From contig OX439129.1 in NCBI GenBank assembly GCA_949318235.1, forward strand, positions 25,737,636-25,801,635: a stretch of DNA of 64,000 bases, read 5' to 3'. Position 1 is the stretch's first letter, and every line of letters starts with the position of its first letter. The stretch comes from Ecdyonurus torrentis (Eukaryota; Arthropoda; Insecta; Ephemeroptera; Heptageniidae). Under the pieces are notes generated by a model that saw nothing but the letters and a program-made list of their open reading frames with translations, was not told the DNA's origin and made no database searches. This document shows positions 1 to 10,040 of this stretch, piece after piece. The position numbers were made by a program, and so were the translations under genes.

Positions 1-3000
1 CCTGAATTTTGCATGGGAAACTTTGGCGAATCATTGTTAAAGAGAATGTCAGAATCTCTTAATATTGCTCTTGTAGCAGTTGACGAAGCTCATTGTGTCA
101 GTCAATGGGGCCATGACTTCAGGAGCTCATACAGGTATTTTTATTACTATTATCCAATGAAAATGAAAAATACTATTATTGTTTTCTGTTTTCTCTTGTA
201 GAAAACTTGGAGCTCTGCGAGGATATTTTCCAAACACTCCATTCCTTGCAGTAACTGCCACTGCTACACCTCAAGTAAGAGATGACATCTGTAAATCACT
301 CCATCTTAGGTAAGTGCTATGACCTGAAGCTATTTACCATTTAAACAATTTCATTAGTATAAACCAGCATCTCAATTTATGTTCTTATTTTCTTCTTCTT
401 CTTCTTTTTTTTTTTTTTTTTTTTTTTATGATAGAAATCCAGTAAAAACCATCTCCAGCTTTGATAGACCCAATTTATTCCTGTCAGTGAGTGATAAGAA
501 AGGAAATGTTTGTGCTGATTTTACACCATTAATGAAGCAAACTAGAATGCAATATCACTTTGAAGGATCTACCATTATTTACTGCTTAACAAGAAAAGAG
601 ACTGAAGAAGTAACAAGTGTGCTAAAAGGCAAGTACATTACCTCTGTCCTCACAACAGTCTAAATCAAAAGGAAAAAAGCAAAGTTTTAACAATGAAAGC
701 ATGTTATGTTATGTGAAATTACGTATACTGTAGTGTGGAAAAAAATTCGTAATATTATTTTCCATGTAACATGTTAATTGTTCAACTATTTTCTTTCCTT
801 TTCATTGGATTTTTTTTTGTTCCCCCCCCCCCCCCCCCCTCGCCCTTTCCCCCCTATTATTTTATTATGTTTTCAGTATGTACAGGTAAGACGCAATTAT
901 GTGAATGAGTCAATTCATTAGGTGATGGTATATCAAAGTAAATAGGTCTGTAGTTTGTAATGTTTGAGGCATTCTCATTTAGTGAGTTTCAAAATTTCTG
1001 TGACGTAGCAAAAAATATGCAACTGCTGGGGTTGCTGGAGCATCCAACGCAGTAGGTGTACAATTCATCATTTGTACCATATTTAATATAGTAATTTCTA
1101 TGAAACTTATATGTAGGTTACATATTTATAATTATATCAATGTTGTTGCGAAAAAAATGTGTATCTCGTTTGTTGTCACTCGTAGCAAAATGTCTATCTT
1201 GTTTTTTGTCATGCGAAGCAATATGTGTAAGTTGAATGCCAGCTACATAACATTCAGAAACGACTTACACATTTTGCTTCATGTGACAAAAAAGAAGATA
1301 CACATATTGCTACCAGTGACAAATAACAAGATAGACATATTGCTAAAAGTGACAAAATACGAGATACACATAATGTTCACAACAACATCGATAGGTTTAA
1401 AATAAGTTTCAATTAAGAATATTAATAATTAAGCAAATGATAATTTTTTCTTTAGGTATGGGAGTCAGTTGTGAAGCTTATCACGCTGGGATGAGTATCA
1501 AGAAAAGAAAAGAGGTCCATGAAAACTTTGTCAGGGATAAAATTAAAGTTGTGATAGCTACTGTTGCATTTGGCATGGGTATTGATAAACCTGGTAAGTA
1601 ATGGGTATAAATAAAAAAAAAAAGAAGAAGTACTGTATCTGGTGGTGATTTTAAACAATATTTTTATTGATGAATGTATCAAAAGATGTCCGCAATGTTA
1701 TTCACTACGGAGCTCCTAAAGATATTGAATCTTACTATCAAGAAATTGGTCGTGCCGGAAGAGATGGTCTGCCAGCTACATGTAGAGTACTTTACCAATC
1801 AAAAGACTTCAATATACACAAGTATGTATCAGTTTTATAACATAAGTCCATTGGGCTGTTGATAAATTATTATAATGTTACTCTATAAATGTAGGGGATT
1901 TATAAACAACTTATTAAAGTGTATTTGCACTTTACTCTTTATTTTTATATTAATAGGTTCTTCCTGAAAGATATCTCCTGCAATAATTTTCGTAAGCACA
2001 AAGAGGAAATGATGCAAGAATTGGAGAGATATTTGGAAACAACTTCATGCCGTCGCTTATTTATTCTGGGACATTTTGAAGACAAAAATGTTCAACTTGA
2101 TGTTGAAAATAAAGATATGTGCTGTGACAATTGCAGACAAAGGTAATTCATGAGAAAACAAAAACTAATTGAATTTGAATATGCATACAAATATACACAT
2201 AATTTGTTATGATATGTTTAAATAATAATAAATCACAAAATTTGCAGTTTAAAGCAAAAACCTGGGACTTCTGCTAAGAAAAGTAGTAGTGCTCCATATG
2301 ACTTTGCTGCTGATGCAAAACTATTGCTGGAGGTTGCCAAGTATACTAATGGAAAAACTGGACTTTCAACAATAGTTCAAATTCTCAGAGGTGCACAGAT
2401 CAAGAAGATGGCAAATTATCACAAAAACTGTCCCATGTCTGGTTCAGGAAAGCATAAGGCAGAATCTTGGTGGCGTGGCTTAGGTAACAAAATATATTTA
2501 ATGATATTATAATACTGGCTTCATAATTTTTGTTGTTGTAGGAAAATTACTATTAAGAGAAAAATATTTGGAAGAAGTGGCATGCACTTGGAATACTTCT
2601 GCGTTTCCAATTACATGCATGAAAGTCGCTGCAAAATCCTACAGTTTTCTCAAACAGTAAGTATTATCTGTTTAGGACCATAACATGATACTGAGAAAGA
2701 AAAAATTGCAGCAATGTTATATGCCAAAATCTGAGAATTTAACTAAATCTGTTTTGCAACTTGCTGAATGAAACTAATACATTGTGATACATTTTTTCAT
2801 CTCACTTGCTAGTATTATAAATATGACTTTTTTTTTTTTTTTTTTTTTTTTTAGGTGCAGTGAAGATCCTGCTAGAACACTGATGCTTACTCCATCTCGA
2901 GAACTTATTGGTCTCATTGATGATGAAATTGCCAAGAAAGATAAACAAGAGAAGAGACTTAGATTGTTGGCTGATGAAGATGACAGGTAATATTAAATCA

Positions 3001-6000
3001 CAATTACAAATTAGAAGCAAAACTTTTGACATTTCAAAAGTACTCTTACAATGAGGAAGACAAAAAAAACTTAGGGGGTAATTTTATTGTATATTGAGGG
3101 CTCCGCCACAATTCAGTACTACTGCAATCTCTGCTGGTGCAATTTTGTAACATCTGCATTCTCTGTGCTGCCCTATTTTAAAATATCTTTATGCGCTTAG
3201 CCTGTACAGGTGTGCCATTAGTAGGAGCGACGGAGATGGCACATGTTCCAAAATTGCACCTGTGGAGAGTGCAGAAGTAACGAAACGCTGTGTAGCCCTC
3301 GATATTCTATAAGAGGACATTATCCTTCATCGATAGATACATTAAGTTCTAATTTTTGAGTTCATTAAGGATTTTTCATTAATGTTTGAAAGTCGCAAAA
3401 TGACGTCACAGGCTGCAACATTATTCTATGCTCACATGCATAAGTTGCTGCCTGTGATGTCATTTTTCAAGTGTTATAAATTAATTATAAATACTTAATG
3501 AGCTCAAAAATTAGAAATTCATATAGCAAAAAATATCCAAATAATCTCTTTTATAATATGAAATAAAATAAACTCTTAAATTTTGTTGTAGTCTTCCTCA
3601 TTCCAATACAATGTCTCTAAGCTGAGGGGATATTGCTTTGCCAAATGCAAGTTTATATGTATATTCCTATCCAAATTTCTTCACTGCATTAATTACCTTG
3701 CCTTGTATTGCAGCCCTATTTCAAAAGAAGAATTGTGTATGTTCCAATACAATAGAAGAATGGCTTCCACAGTACCATCAACAAGTGCTACAACAACACC
3801 AAAAATGGAAACAGCAAAGCAGATTAGTGAAGCAGAACGAGTTCTAGAGGTATGCAATCCATACATTTCTGCCCTCAATGTGTTAATAATACATATTAAG
3901 AAAAATCGACTGTACGATATGTATGATAGTAAAACACATACATAGATTAATAGGAAATATTGGGGAATGCGAGATAGTATGAGCTTACACTAACAGGGAT
4001 GTCATGGTAGAGAAAATATTCTAACCCACGCCGAATATAAATTTAAAAGCTTATGTAAGTGGCTCATATTGCTCTAATTAATTTTTTATGTTGTTATTTT
4101 CAGAAAGAGCTGTATGATAAATTGTTGCACATTCGAGAACAGTTGGCAATGGAAGCTAACTGTATGCCATATATGGTTGCCAATAATAAAGGCCTTGTCG
4201 ATCTTGCAATATCCAGACCTTCAACCTTGCAAGGGTTTGTTAAAGGTATTTAGCAAGTTTTTTATGACTTATATTTATGTACTAAAATATTAGTCATAAT
4301 ACAAATGAAATGCAATAAAATTATACTGTCGTATCATAGATATGAAAGAAAAGGATAGGAGAAAACCAGCAAGGGCCTTACCATAGTGAAGAGAGTCCCA
4401 TAGTTCGGTGAAAATCTTGCTAGCACTGATATAAAATAACTAACACATTGGAAATATTTCGGCAATCGACTCCAAGAGAGATATGGAGCGTGTTATGCCT
4501 TCATCAGTCCTTACAGACTCAGAGAGAAACTATGAATGATGGCTCTGCTGGTGTTACTTTGTGGTGTATATAGATGTGGTGAGGGTGGGGGAAGTTTGGT
4601 AGGATATGATGAGCAAGGATAATAATAAGGGAGGGAGGGAACAGAGGAATAAGGGAGTCGGGAAAGTGAAATAAGGAATGTGGAGGGGGATAGGAGGGGA
4701 TGATTAAATGTGTGTTAACGTAAATTTAGCCCAGGTCGACCTACTGCCTTCCTGGATTGCAAAATGTATTGATACGCTAATTCCCATTGTCGTAATACTG
4801 CATTGTTAGCTGGGCCCGGAATGTGTTTTATGATTTTTACTGTGAAGCAGTCGTTGAATTTCTTGTTATGAGAGGCCGCATGTTCAGCCACAGGCTTGTC
4901 AATCGTGTTGTTTTCCCTGTCACTGACTGACTGTCTATGACCATTCATGCGTCCCCTCAACGTCTGGCTAGTTAAACCAATATAAAATGCAGAGCATTTT
5001 ATATTGGGCATGATTGGGTATGATAATTTTTATCATACCTAACCGCGATGGTTTATTTTCCTTAATATACATAGTATCATAGATATGATTTTGTAATCAT
5101 CTCTCTCTCTCTCTCTCTCTTCAAATCACAACAATCATAATATTGAATTTTTAAAAATCGTCACAAAAATATCAAACAAATTACATGGCATGAAAAAAAA
5201 AAAATGATAACTTTACTCTCCTTTATATAGCAAATGGATTCAATGAGGCCAAGATTCAAAAGTTTGGTGCAGCATTCTTACAATGCATTAAGGAGTTCAG
5301 TGAAAGCAAAAACTTGAGCATGGACAACCTTCCTGGTTATCCTGGACATGATGTCAAAGCTAAGCCCAGCAGCACATGTACATCAGCAACTGCTACTATG
5401 TCTTCCTACAACTGCAGTTTACCATCTACCAGTGCACAGCATAATATACCTTCTTCATCAATTACCTCTGCTGGAGCATCATCATCACATTCCTTTACCT
5501 TACCTAAAAACATATCTGCCCAATTTGCAGCTATTCTAAATGCAAATGCCTCAAAGAACAAGTGCAAAAGAGATAACTTGTTTTTGCAGTTAACATCAAC
5601 AGTGCAAGAAACATATTCATTATTTCAACTGAACAAAATGAGTATGAGCAAAGTAATGGAAACAAGGTACAGTATTCTTATAATTATAGTATGGTAGAAC
5701 CCCAGTTGTTGGCATACTAATGGCTCTTACTGGTTATTATGCTAGAAAAGGTGAAGTCCCAATTGTTGGCACTTAAGAAATGTTAAGGTGAGAGCATTTT
5801 TTATGCCACCATGGAGTCCAATTCTATACCCAGGGTATTCAAAATTTCAAGTCTTTAGCTTAAGGCGGGAAATCAGCTACTGCGGGATTTGACTAAAAAA
5901 TTGTAAAGACAGAAAAATCTGAAATTTTGTACAGTGATACATTAGGATATGCTATCTTCAAAAATGTAAAAATTTTGGGGGGTCACCATGCTAGATTTTT

Positions 6001-8362
6001 AATTATAATTTTTTGAAGTTTTAGTCCCATAATAGCCCATGTTAATTTCAATAATTATTTTCTCTCTTATCTGATGGTCACAGGTTCTGAAAATTTTATG
6101 GTAGGTAGCTGTTACAGTTAACTTTCAAATGGTATCATAAAATTTGGAAGTTTTCTTTTTAGATTTTGAGATAATAGCCATCTATATACAACCCTTAATT
6201 GGTTGAGTAGATAATAATATTTTAAGTTTTCATTATTGCATCTGCCAACAATTGGGACCTGTCAATAACTGGGTCTGGACCAGACATTTTAAACAAGTCT
6301 TCTTTATGATGCCTTGGTCTGGACCATAGTAAATATTTGAAGGGCAGATGCCGTTCCTTTAACTTGTTATACTGGAGTCTACTAGTATCAAAAACCGCTT
6401 CTTCCATTTTCAATAAAGTTGAGTTTCTTATCAATATCCGGTATGATATCACCCATATTGAAAATGGAAGAAGCTCTTTTTGATCCTAATAGGCTCACTT
6501 AATAGAGGCTGAAGAGTCAACGTGTATTATCATTGCAAAATTTACCAAAGAGTTACTAACACAATACATACTGTAAATAATTTCATTATAAATGATTTTA
6601 TTCCTGTCCTAATAAATAGTCATTGAAATAAAACTTTATACCTAAAGTTTTCCTTTTGCTTAAGTGTATTTCATTATTATTATTCCAGAAATCTGAAGCA
6701 GACCACAGTCATTGGTCACATCTGCACTGCAATGAATCTTGGATTACCTGTTGATATTGAAAGACTGGATGTTGATTTTACAGATGATATAAGGGACCAT
6801 ATTTATAGAGTCATTATTTCAGCACCAATCAATGCAGGTCTGTTGATAATCAATTACATTATTATAATTTTTAATTCATAATCAATTTGAAATATAAAAC
6901 TACAACATTCAAAAGTTCATTCAAAGTGTTTGAATGGATTTTGTGTCTCCTTATCACAATATAAGTCTGTATGTCAGTTTTATTGTGTGACTTCTATGTA
7001 CAGTACTATATTACTTGATAAAATTTTAAAGCAAAAATCATGTACAGATACATCTACAGGCCTTAAGGTTATCAAAGAGCACTGCAATAGTGAAATAACA
7101 TACGACCAAATTAGATTTGCTGTATTCCTATTCGATGGTGAAGAAACCCTGGGAACTCTGAAGGTTAGTTTGTTATTTATTTAAAAAAAAAGAAGAAGAA
7201 AAAATATATAGATAGATAAAGAGATTTTGAAAAAATTGAAGATTGGGATGTTACTGACAGGGAAATGCCTTTAATGCAAGAGAGAAGATATACTTACCTG
7301 GATTAAAATATTTTCTCTCACACGTCAGTCACAGCTCTTTCTCTCATTCCCTAGTTTTTCAAATCCATCTATGAGTTTTTTTCTATCAAATCCCCCAAAA
7401 AAAGTTTATTATAGCATCAACGCATGACAAAAAAAAAAAAAAAAAAAAAAAATTATTCACATAGGTTATACAAAACAATTAGTTATAAATACTCGTATAA
7501 AAGAAACTATACAAATGTTGTCATTAATCTCTTCTTTTTACTTATGCAGGAATCCATCCAGAATCTTAAAAGGAGAAATTCAACTGTGGTAGATAAGAGT
7601 ATCAAATCAGAATTTGTAAGCAGTCTTAAAGTAGAACAGCAACAAAAGAAATTAGATTTGCATTATGATATTAAATCAAAATTCTCACAAGATATGATAT
7701 CTGTTCCCGTGATTCCGAATTCTTTGAGCAGTTCCGTAACTACCTCAGGTAATTCTGTGTTCTTAAAGCAGAAACCAATACTTGAAGATAGAATGCAAGT
7801 TAAAGATCCATCACTCCCTGAAGATGGTAAAATAGAGAGTAAAATAAAACAAGAAATTGCACTTCCTCTTCCAAGCACAGAAACTTCAGAAAATGGTCTC
7901 TTGATTAAAAAGGAGCCAAAGACTGAAGATGAAACCGAAGATATGGATTCTTTACTCTCCAAGCCTAATGAAGGAGAGGATAGTCAGGGTAGAGAAAGTA
8001 CACACCAATTAAATGACCAACTTAATCCTTCAATATCAAAGCCAGAGACTCAAAATGAGGGAAGTGTAAAGTTAAAATATTTAGGTTTAGAAAACCCTAC
8101 TTTAGCCACTGCTTCAGTACCAGCCTCTACTGCTTCTGCTTCTGTACCTAAAAGATCTACAATATCTGTTCCTCTCAAATGCAGTACTCTTAAGTTTGCA
8201 GATTCTGATGATGATGATGATGACATGTTTAATGCTGCTGATATTTTAGAAAAGTCATTGACAGAAGAATCGTCTCCTAACAAAAGAAAGTTCCCTTTTC
8301 CTTCTGGGTATAATACTGCAAAACCCAAGCAAGCTAAAATCTCTAAAAATGTTCGTATATAA
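1..8362 (+). CDS. WRN: Werner-type RecQ DNA helicase, 5' end outside window (15 exons)
   Basis: Exons: 1-134, 202-309, 435-628, 1456-1593, 1686-1821, 1957-2142, 2248-2483, 2542-2656, 2855-2986, 3714-3849, 4104-4245, 5231-5666, 6689-6837, 7048-7163, 7550-8362. All phases agree and sum to 1056 residues plus stop. Seen in order (window numbering): DEAH box 28-31, TAT motif III about 63-67, motif [12 protein letters not shown] 210-219, zinc ligands C268, C292, C293 and C296, RQC domain about 310-430, HRDC domain in exons 10-12, and the WRN-specific C-terminal helix-turn-helix in exons 12-14. The last exon encodes a 270-residue polar tail with an acidic run and a basic NLS-like KRK. The order RecQ core, RQC, HRDC, C-terminal HTH is that of WRN and not RECQ1, RECQ4 or RECQ5. 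Walker A and any exonuclease domain would lie upstream. The family unwinds 3'-5' replication and repair intermediates in the nucleus. Confidence 0.97.
822..839. repeat. C18 homopolymer
   Basis: Eighteen consecutive C followed by a C-rich pyrimidine stretch to about 855, inside the GC-AG intron. The minus strand is a G18 run with G-quadruplex potential. Confidence 0.9.
1137..1391 (-). mobile_element. 255-bp palindromic element with 33-bp internal repeats, copy 1
   Basis: The inverted ends read TCAATGTTGTTG and its complement, flanked by TA on both sides (1135-1136 and 1392-1393). Between them are 33-bp units, spaced exactly 33 bp (ATGs at 1157, 1190, 1223), then inverted units after a short centre. 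There are three units on the left and four on the right. Copy 2 (46903-47157) has the same length with four left and three right and a matching centre when reversed, so the copies are in opposite orientation. No transposase is present; it looks like a non-autonomous element of TA-targeting (Tc1/mariner-like) type. Confidence 0.85.
3094..3302. mobile_element. Fold-back (MITE-like) element, TA-flanked
   Basis: The ends are TTGAGGGCT and AGCCCTCGA, each bordered by TA. Internal arms also pair, for example GGTGCAATTTTG in the left arm against its complement in the right arm. It lies in the WRN intron between exons 9 and 10. Its ends (TYGA after TA) resemble those of the 255-bp element, but the body differs. 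Confidence 0.7.
3347..3516. repeat. Fold-back element with TGACGTCA in one arm
   Basis: TTCTAATTTTTGAG at the left end is matched by its complement at the right end. The arms continue through the AAATGACGTCACAGGC region to a loop near 3425-3435. It sits 45 bp from the previous fold-back element in the same WRN intron. Confidence 0.7.
3915..4035 (+). repeat. Dispersed repeat family D, copy 1
   Basis: Shares the block GGGGAATGSGAGATAGTATG and the following AGCTTACACT with the reverse complement of 8808-8918. It shares the flanking 'gatagaaaa...cataga' and 'gagaaaatattctaa' parts with the reverse complement of 7290-7392. It lies in a WRN intron. No coding or tRNA-like promoter boxes were recognised. 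Confidence 0.6.
4331..4345 (+). repeat. Target-site duplication, left copy
   Basis: GTATCATAGATATGA occurs here and again at 5074-5088, exactly bordering the Penelope-like insertion. Confidence 0.85.
4440..4530 (-). other. Hammerhead-like hairpin in the Penelope element 3' region
   Basis: On the minus strand CTGATGA (complement of 4501-4507) is followed by a hairpin closed by GGCA/TGCC with an inner CTCC/GGAG pairing, then GAAA (complement of 4457-4460). Penelope-like elements are known to carry hammerhead ribozymes in this region. There is one extra A after CTGATGA, and I could not find convincing helices I and III, so this copy may be inactive or only a look-alike. Confidence 0.35.
4715..5011 (-). 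pseudogene. GIY-YIG endonuclease domain of Penelope-like element (fragment)
   Basis: An open frame of 98 residues. It contains [18 protein letters not shown], the YIG part of GIY-YIG with the following conserved Arg and His. Further on, a WELAYQYIL segment holds the likely catalytic Glu, followed by the GRPGLN-type end common in these elements. The upstream RT domain is missing and the sequence before the first Met is out of frame or decayed, so the copy cannot be autonomous. Confidence 0.85.
5074..5088 (+). repeat. Target-site duplication, right copy
   Basis: Second copy of GTATCATAGATATGA, directly adjoining the 5' end of the truncated Penelope-like element. Confidence 0.85.
5690..6290. 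mobile_element. Pogo/Tigger-like DNA transposon remnant
   Basis: The left end carries GTAGAACCCCAGTTGTTGGC and an inner GTCCCAATTGTTGGCA. The right end carries the inverted TGCCAACAATTGGGAC and ACTGGGTCTGGAC. Ends of the form GTAGAACCC-GTT are common in pogo-type elements. No transposase can be read in the about 450 bp between. It sits in the WRN intron between exons 12 and 13. Confidence 0.5.
6373..6501. repeat. Inverted repeat with coding-like arms
   Basis: GCTTCTTCCATTTTCAATA is inverted at about 6458-6476, and the pairing extends through TATCAAAAA/TTTTTGATC. Both arms, read toward the outside, give the peptide LKMEEA(V/L)FD..RL, suggesting an inverted duplication of a fragment that once was coding. 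Confidence 0.6.
7290..7392 (-). repeat. Dispersed repeat family D, copy 2
   Basis: The reverse complement matches 3915-4035, including GATTTGATAGAAAA, GGGAATGAGAGA and GAGAAAATATT. It lies in the last WRN intron. Confidence 0.5.
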
Positions 8363-8647
8363 GAACTTAGTAAGTAAAAAATAATTATAATATCATATAA
8401 AAAAGTAATAAAAGACAGCATTTAAACATAAACTACACTGTATTACATTAACTATTACTATTATGTATAAAGAAGCTCATTATTAGAGTACTCTACTCAG
8501 TTATATTTTATGTCCACTATATGAGTATAACACTAAAGTGCCCCCTTGTACAATGTATCACAGGGGTGTTATTTTTTTGTCATTGTTATTATTCTTAGCC
8601 TGCGTATTGTACAATAATACATGTTTACATGAAATTTATCATAACTG

Positions 8648-8653
8648 AATAAA
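8648..8653 (+). terminator. WRN poly(A) signal
   Basis: AATAAA about 290 bp after the WRN stop, followed by a T- and GT-rich stretch. The intervening 3' UTR shows no other clear hexamer. Confidence 0.6.
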
Positions 8654-8807
8654 TGGTTTTTCTAACTTATATAAAGTGTTTATTATTATCCATTATTTTT
8701 ATCAATGGACATTGAGTATTCAAATTCTCTTTAACATTCTTTTAATTATCAAATACCTCAGTCACTTTTTTTGTAATAGTTAAAAGTAAATTATTTAGCA
8801 ATGTAAA

Positions 8808-8918
8808 AACGCATGGATTACGAAAATTTGGAAATGGTAGACAGTGTAAGCTCATACTATCTCCCATTCCCCAATTTTTCCTATCTATCTCTGTGCTTTT
8901 CTATCAAATCTTTTGCTT
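8808..8918 (-). repeat. Dispersed repeat family D, copy 3
   Basis: The reverse complement shares GGGGAATGGGAGATAGTATG plus AGCTTACACTGT with 3915-4035. It lies just downstream of the WRN poly(A) signal, in the tail-to-tail spacer. Confidence 0.6.
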
Positions 8919-9610
8919 ATCAATTAATTTTAACAATCAATTAGGTAATTTTAACTAATATTTATTATTTAGCAATAGAGTTTGTTATTGGTGGAGTGCA
9001 CTAGTCAATCAGAGTTGGCATGACAGATGGTAAGGGGACCTAATTTGTATATCATTTTGTATTGGGGGACATTTTATTATTATTTATATAAATTTAAGGA
9101 AAAAATATTGTGGCTATTTTGGTATAAATTTCACAAAGTTTAAAAATGGATATGAAAAAAAATTAGTAGAATGATTAGAGCACATTAATTTGTAGATTGT
9201 TAGGAGATGGGATCAAATTTTCTAGCGTAGATATATGCAAGATAAATTATAAACACATACTAATTATTAATATATATTTTTTAAACAACTGCGTTAATGC
9301 CAAGAAAATTTAAATGAGCAATAATATAGACACACCTGTTTGTTAATAGCTATTAAAAAAAAATGATAAAAAAAAAAAAAACTAAATTCATTGTTTTTGT
9401 AACATAGATTTACTTTCCAAGTTTTCTTATTATATATTACTGACTGTGAGTTAGGTTTCATGTAAGTAGATATCTTATGTGATCCAAAAAGGAATCCCAC
9501 TGCAAAGTTTTGGTCAGCTGGAGGCGTCTATTACTCAACAATTCTGTAGGTTGGTATTGCAGGTCAAATTAACATTTTAACATTGATCAAATGGGCAATT
9601 TTAAAAGTAT

Positions 9611-9736
9611 AATACTGTGTTCCCATTGAGCTTTTTGTAACTGGAATTGTTAGTTATTTTATCAAAATAACATGCATTCTTATGGAGCTTGCTTAACAAT
9701 TCCAATTAGAAAAAGCTCAATGTGAACACGGCATAG
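9611..9736. repeat. Fold-back element
   Basis: TACTGTGTTCCCATTGAGCT, continuing into TTTTGTAACTGGAATTGTTA, is matched inverted at 9687-9736 with a few mismatches. It is MITE-like, in the spacer between the two convergent genes. Confidence 0.7.
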
Positions 9737-9899
9737 CTTCCAGAATAAAATGAATTAAAAAGCAGAAAAACAAAATTGAATAACAATATTCTCTTTGGAT
9801 TACCTAACAATACAAATACATACCTTACTTGTTAGTTAGGTTGAAATTTAAATAATAAATAACAAAGAATAATAAAATGTATTTTGCTATTTATATTAT

Positions 9900-9905
9900 T
9901 TTATT
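9900..9905 (-). terminator. Poly(A) signal for the LYR/MTRFR transcript
   Basis: AATAAA on the minus strand, about 136 bp after the MTRFR stop. It is the nearest clear hexamer. Confidence 0.5.
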
Positions 9906-10040
9906 TATAATTTTAAATATCTGCACATATAAAAATTAAAAAGTTAGCACTTTAGTAACATCAGTGCATCAGAAAAGTTGACATTGGATAATCTGCATTG
10001 AAAAAATAAATCTGGCTGTAAACATGGAATTTTAATTGTT

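Larger units (their letters stand above)
629..1455 (+). other. GC-AG intron of WRN
   Basis: The donor reads AAAG|GCAAGTA and the acceptor TTTAG|GTATGG. Only the GC donor keeps the frame (Lys-Gly-Met-Gly-Val). The GT four bases further on puts a stop shortly into the next exon. The strong match of the remaining donor bases to U1 is typical of GC-AG introns. A fold-back element and an 18-base C run lie inside it. Confidence 0.85.
4346..5073 (-). mobile_element. 5'-truncated Penelope-like retroelement insertion
   Basis: A 728-bp insertion in the WRN intron between exons 11 and 12, bounded by perfect 15-bp direct repeats. Reading on the minus strand it holds the end of the ORF with a GIY-YIG nuclease domain, then a 3' noncoding region related to 10430-10685 and 47435-47517. 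The reverse transcriptase part is absent, as expected for 5' truncation during target-primed insertion. Penelope-like elements are the retroelement group that pairs an RT with a C-terminal GIY-YIG endonuclease. Confidence 0.85.
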
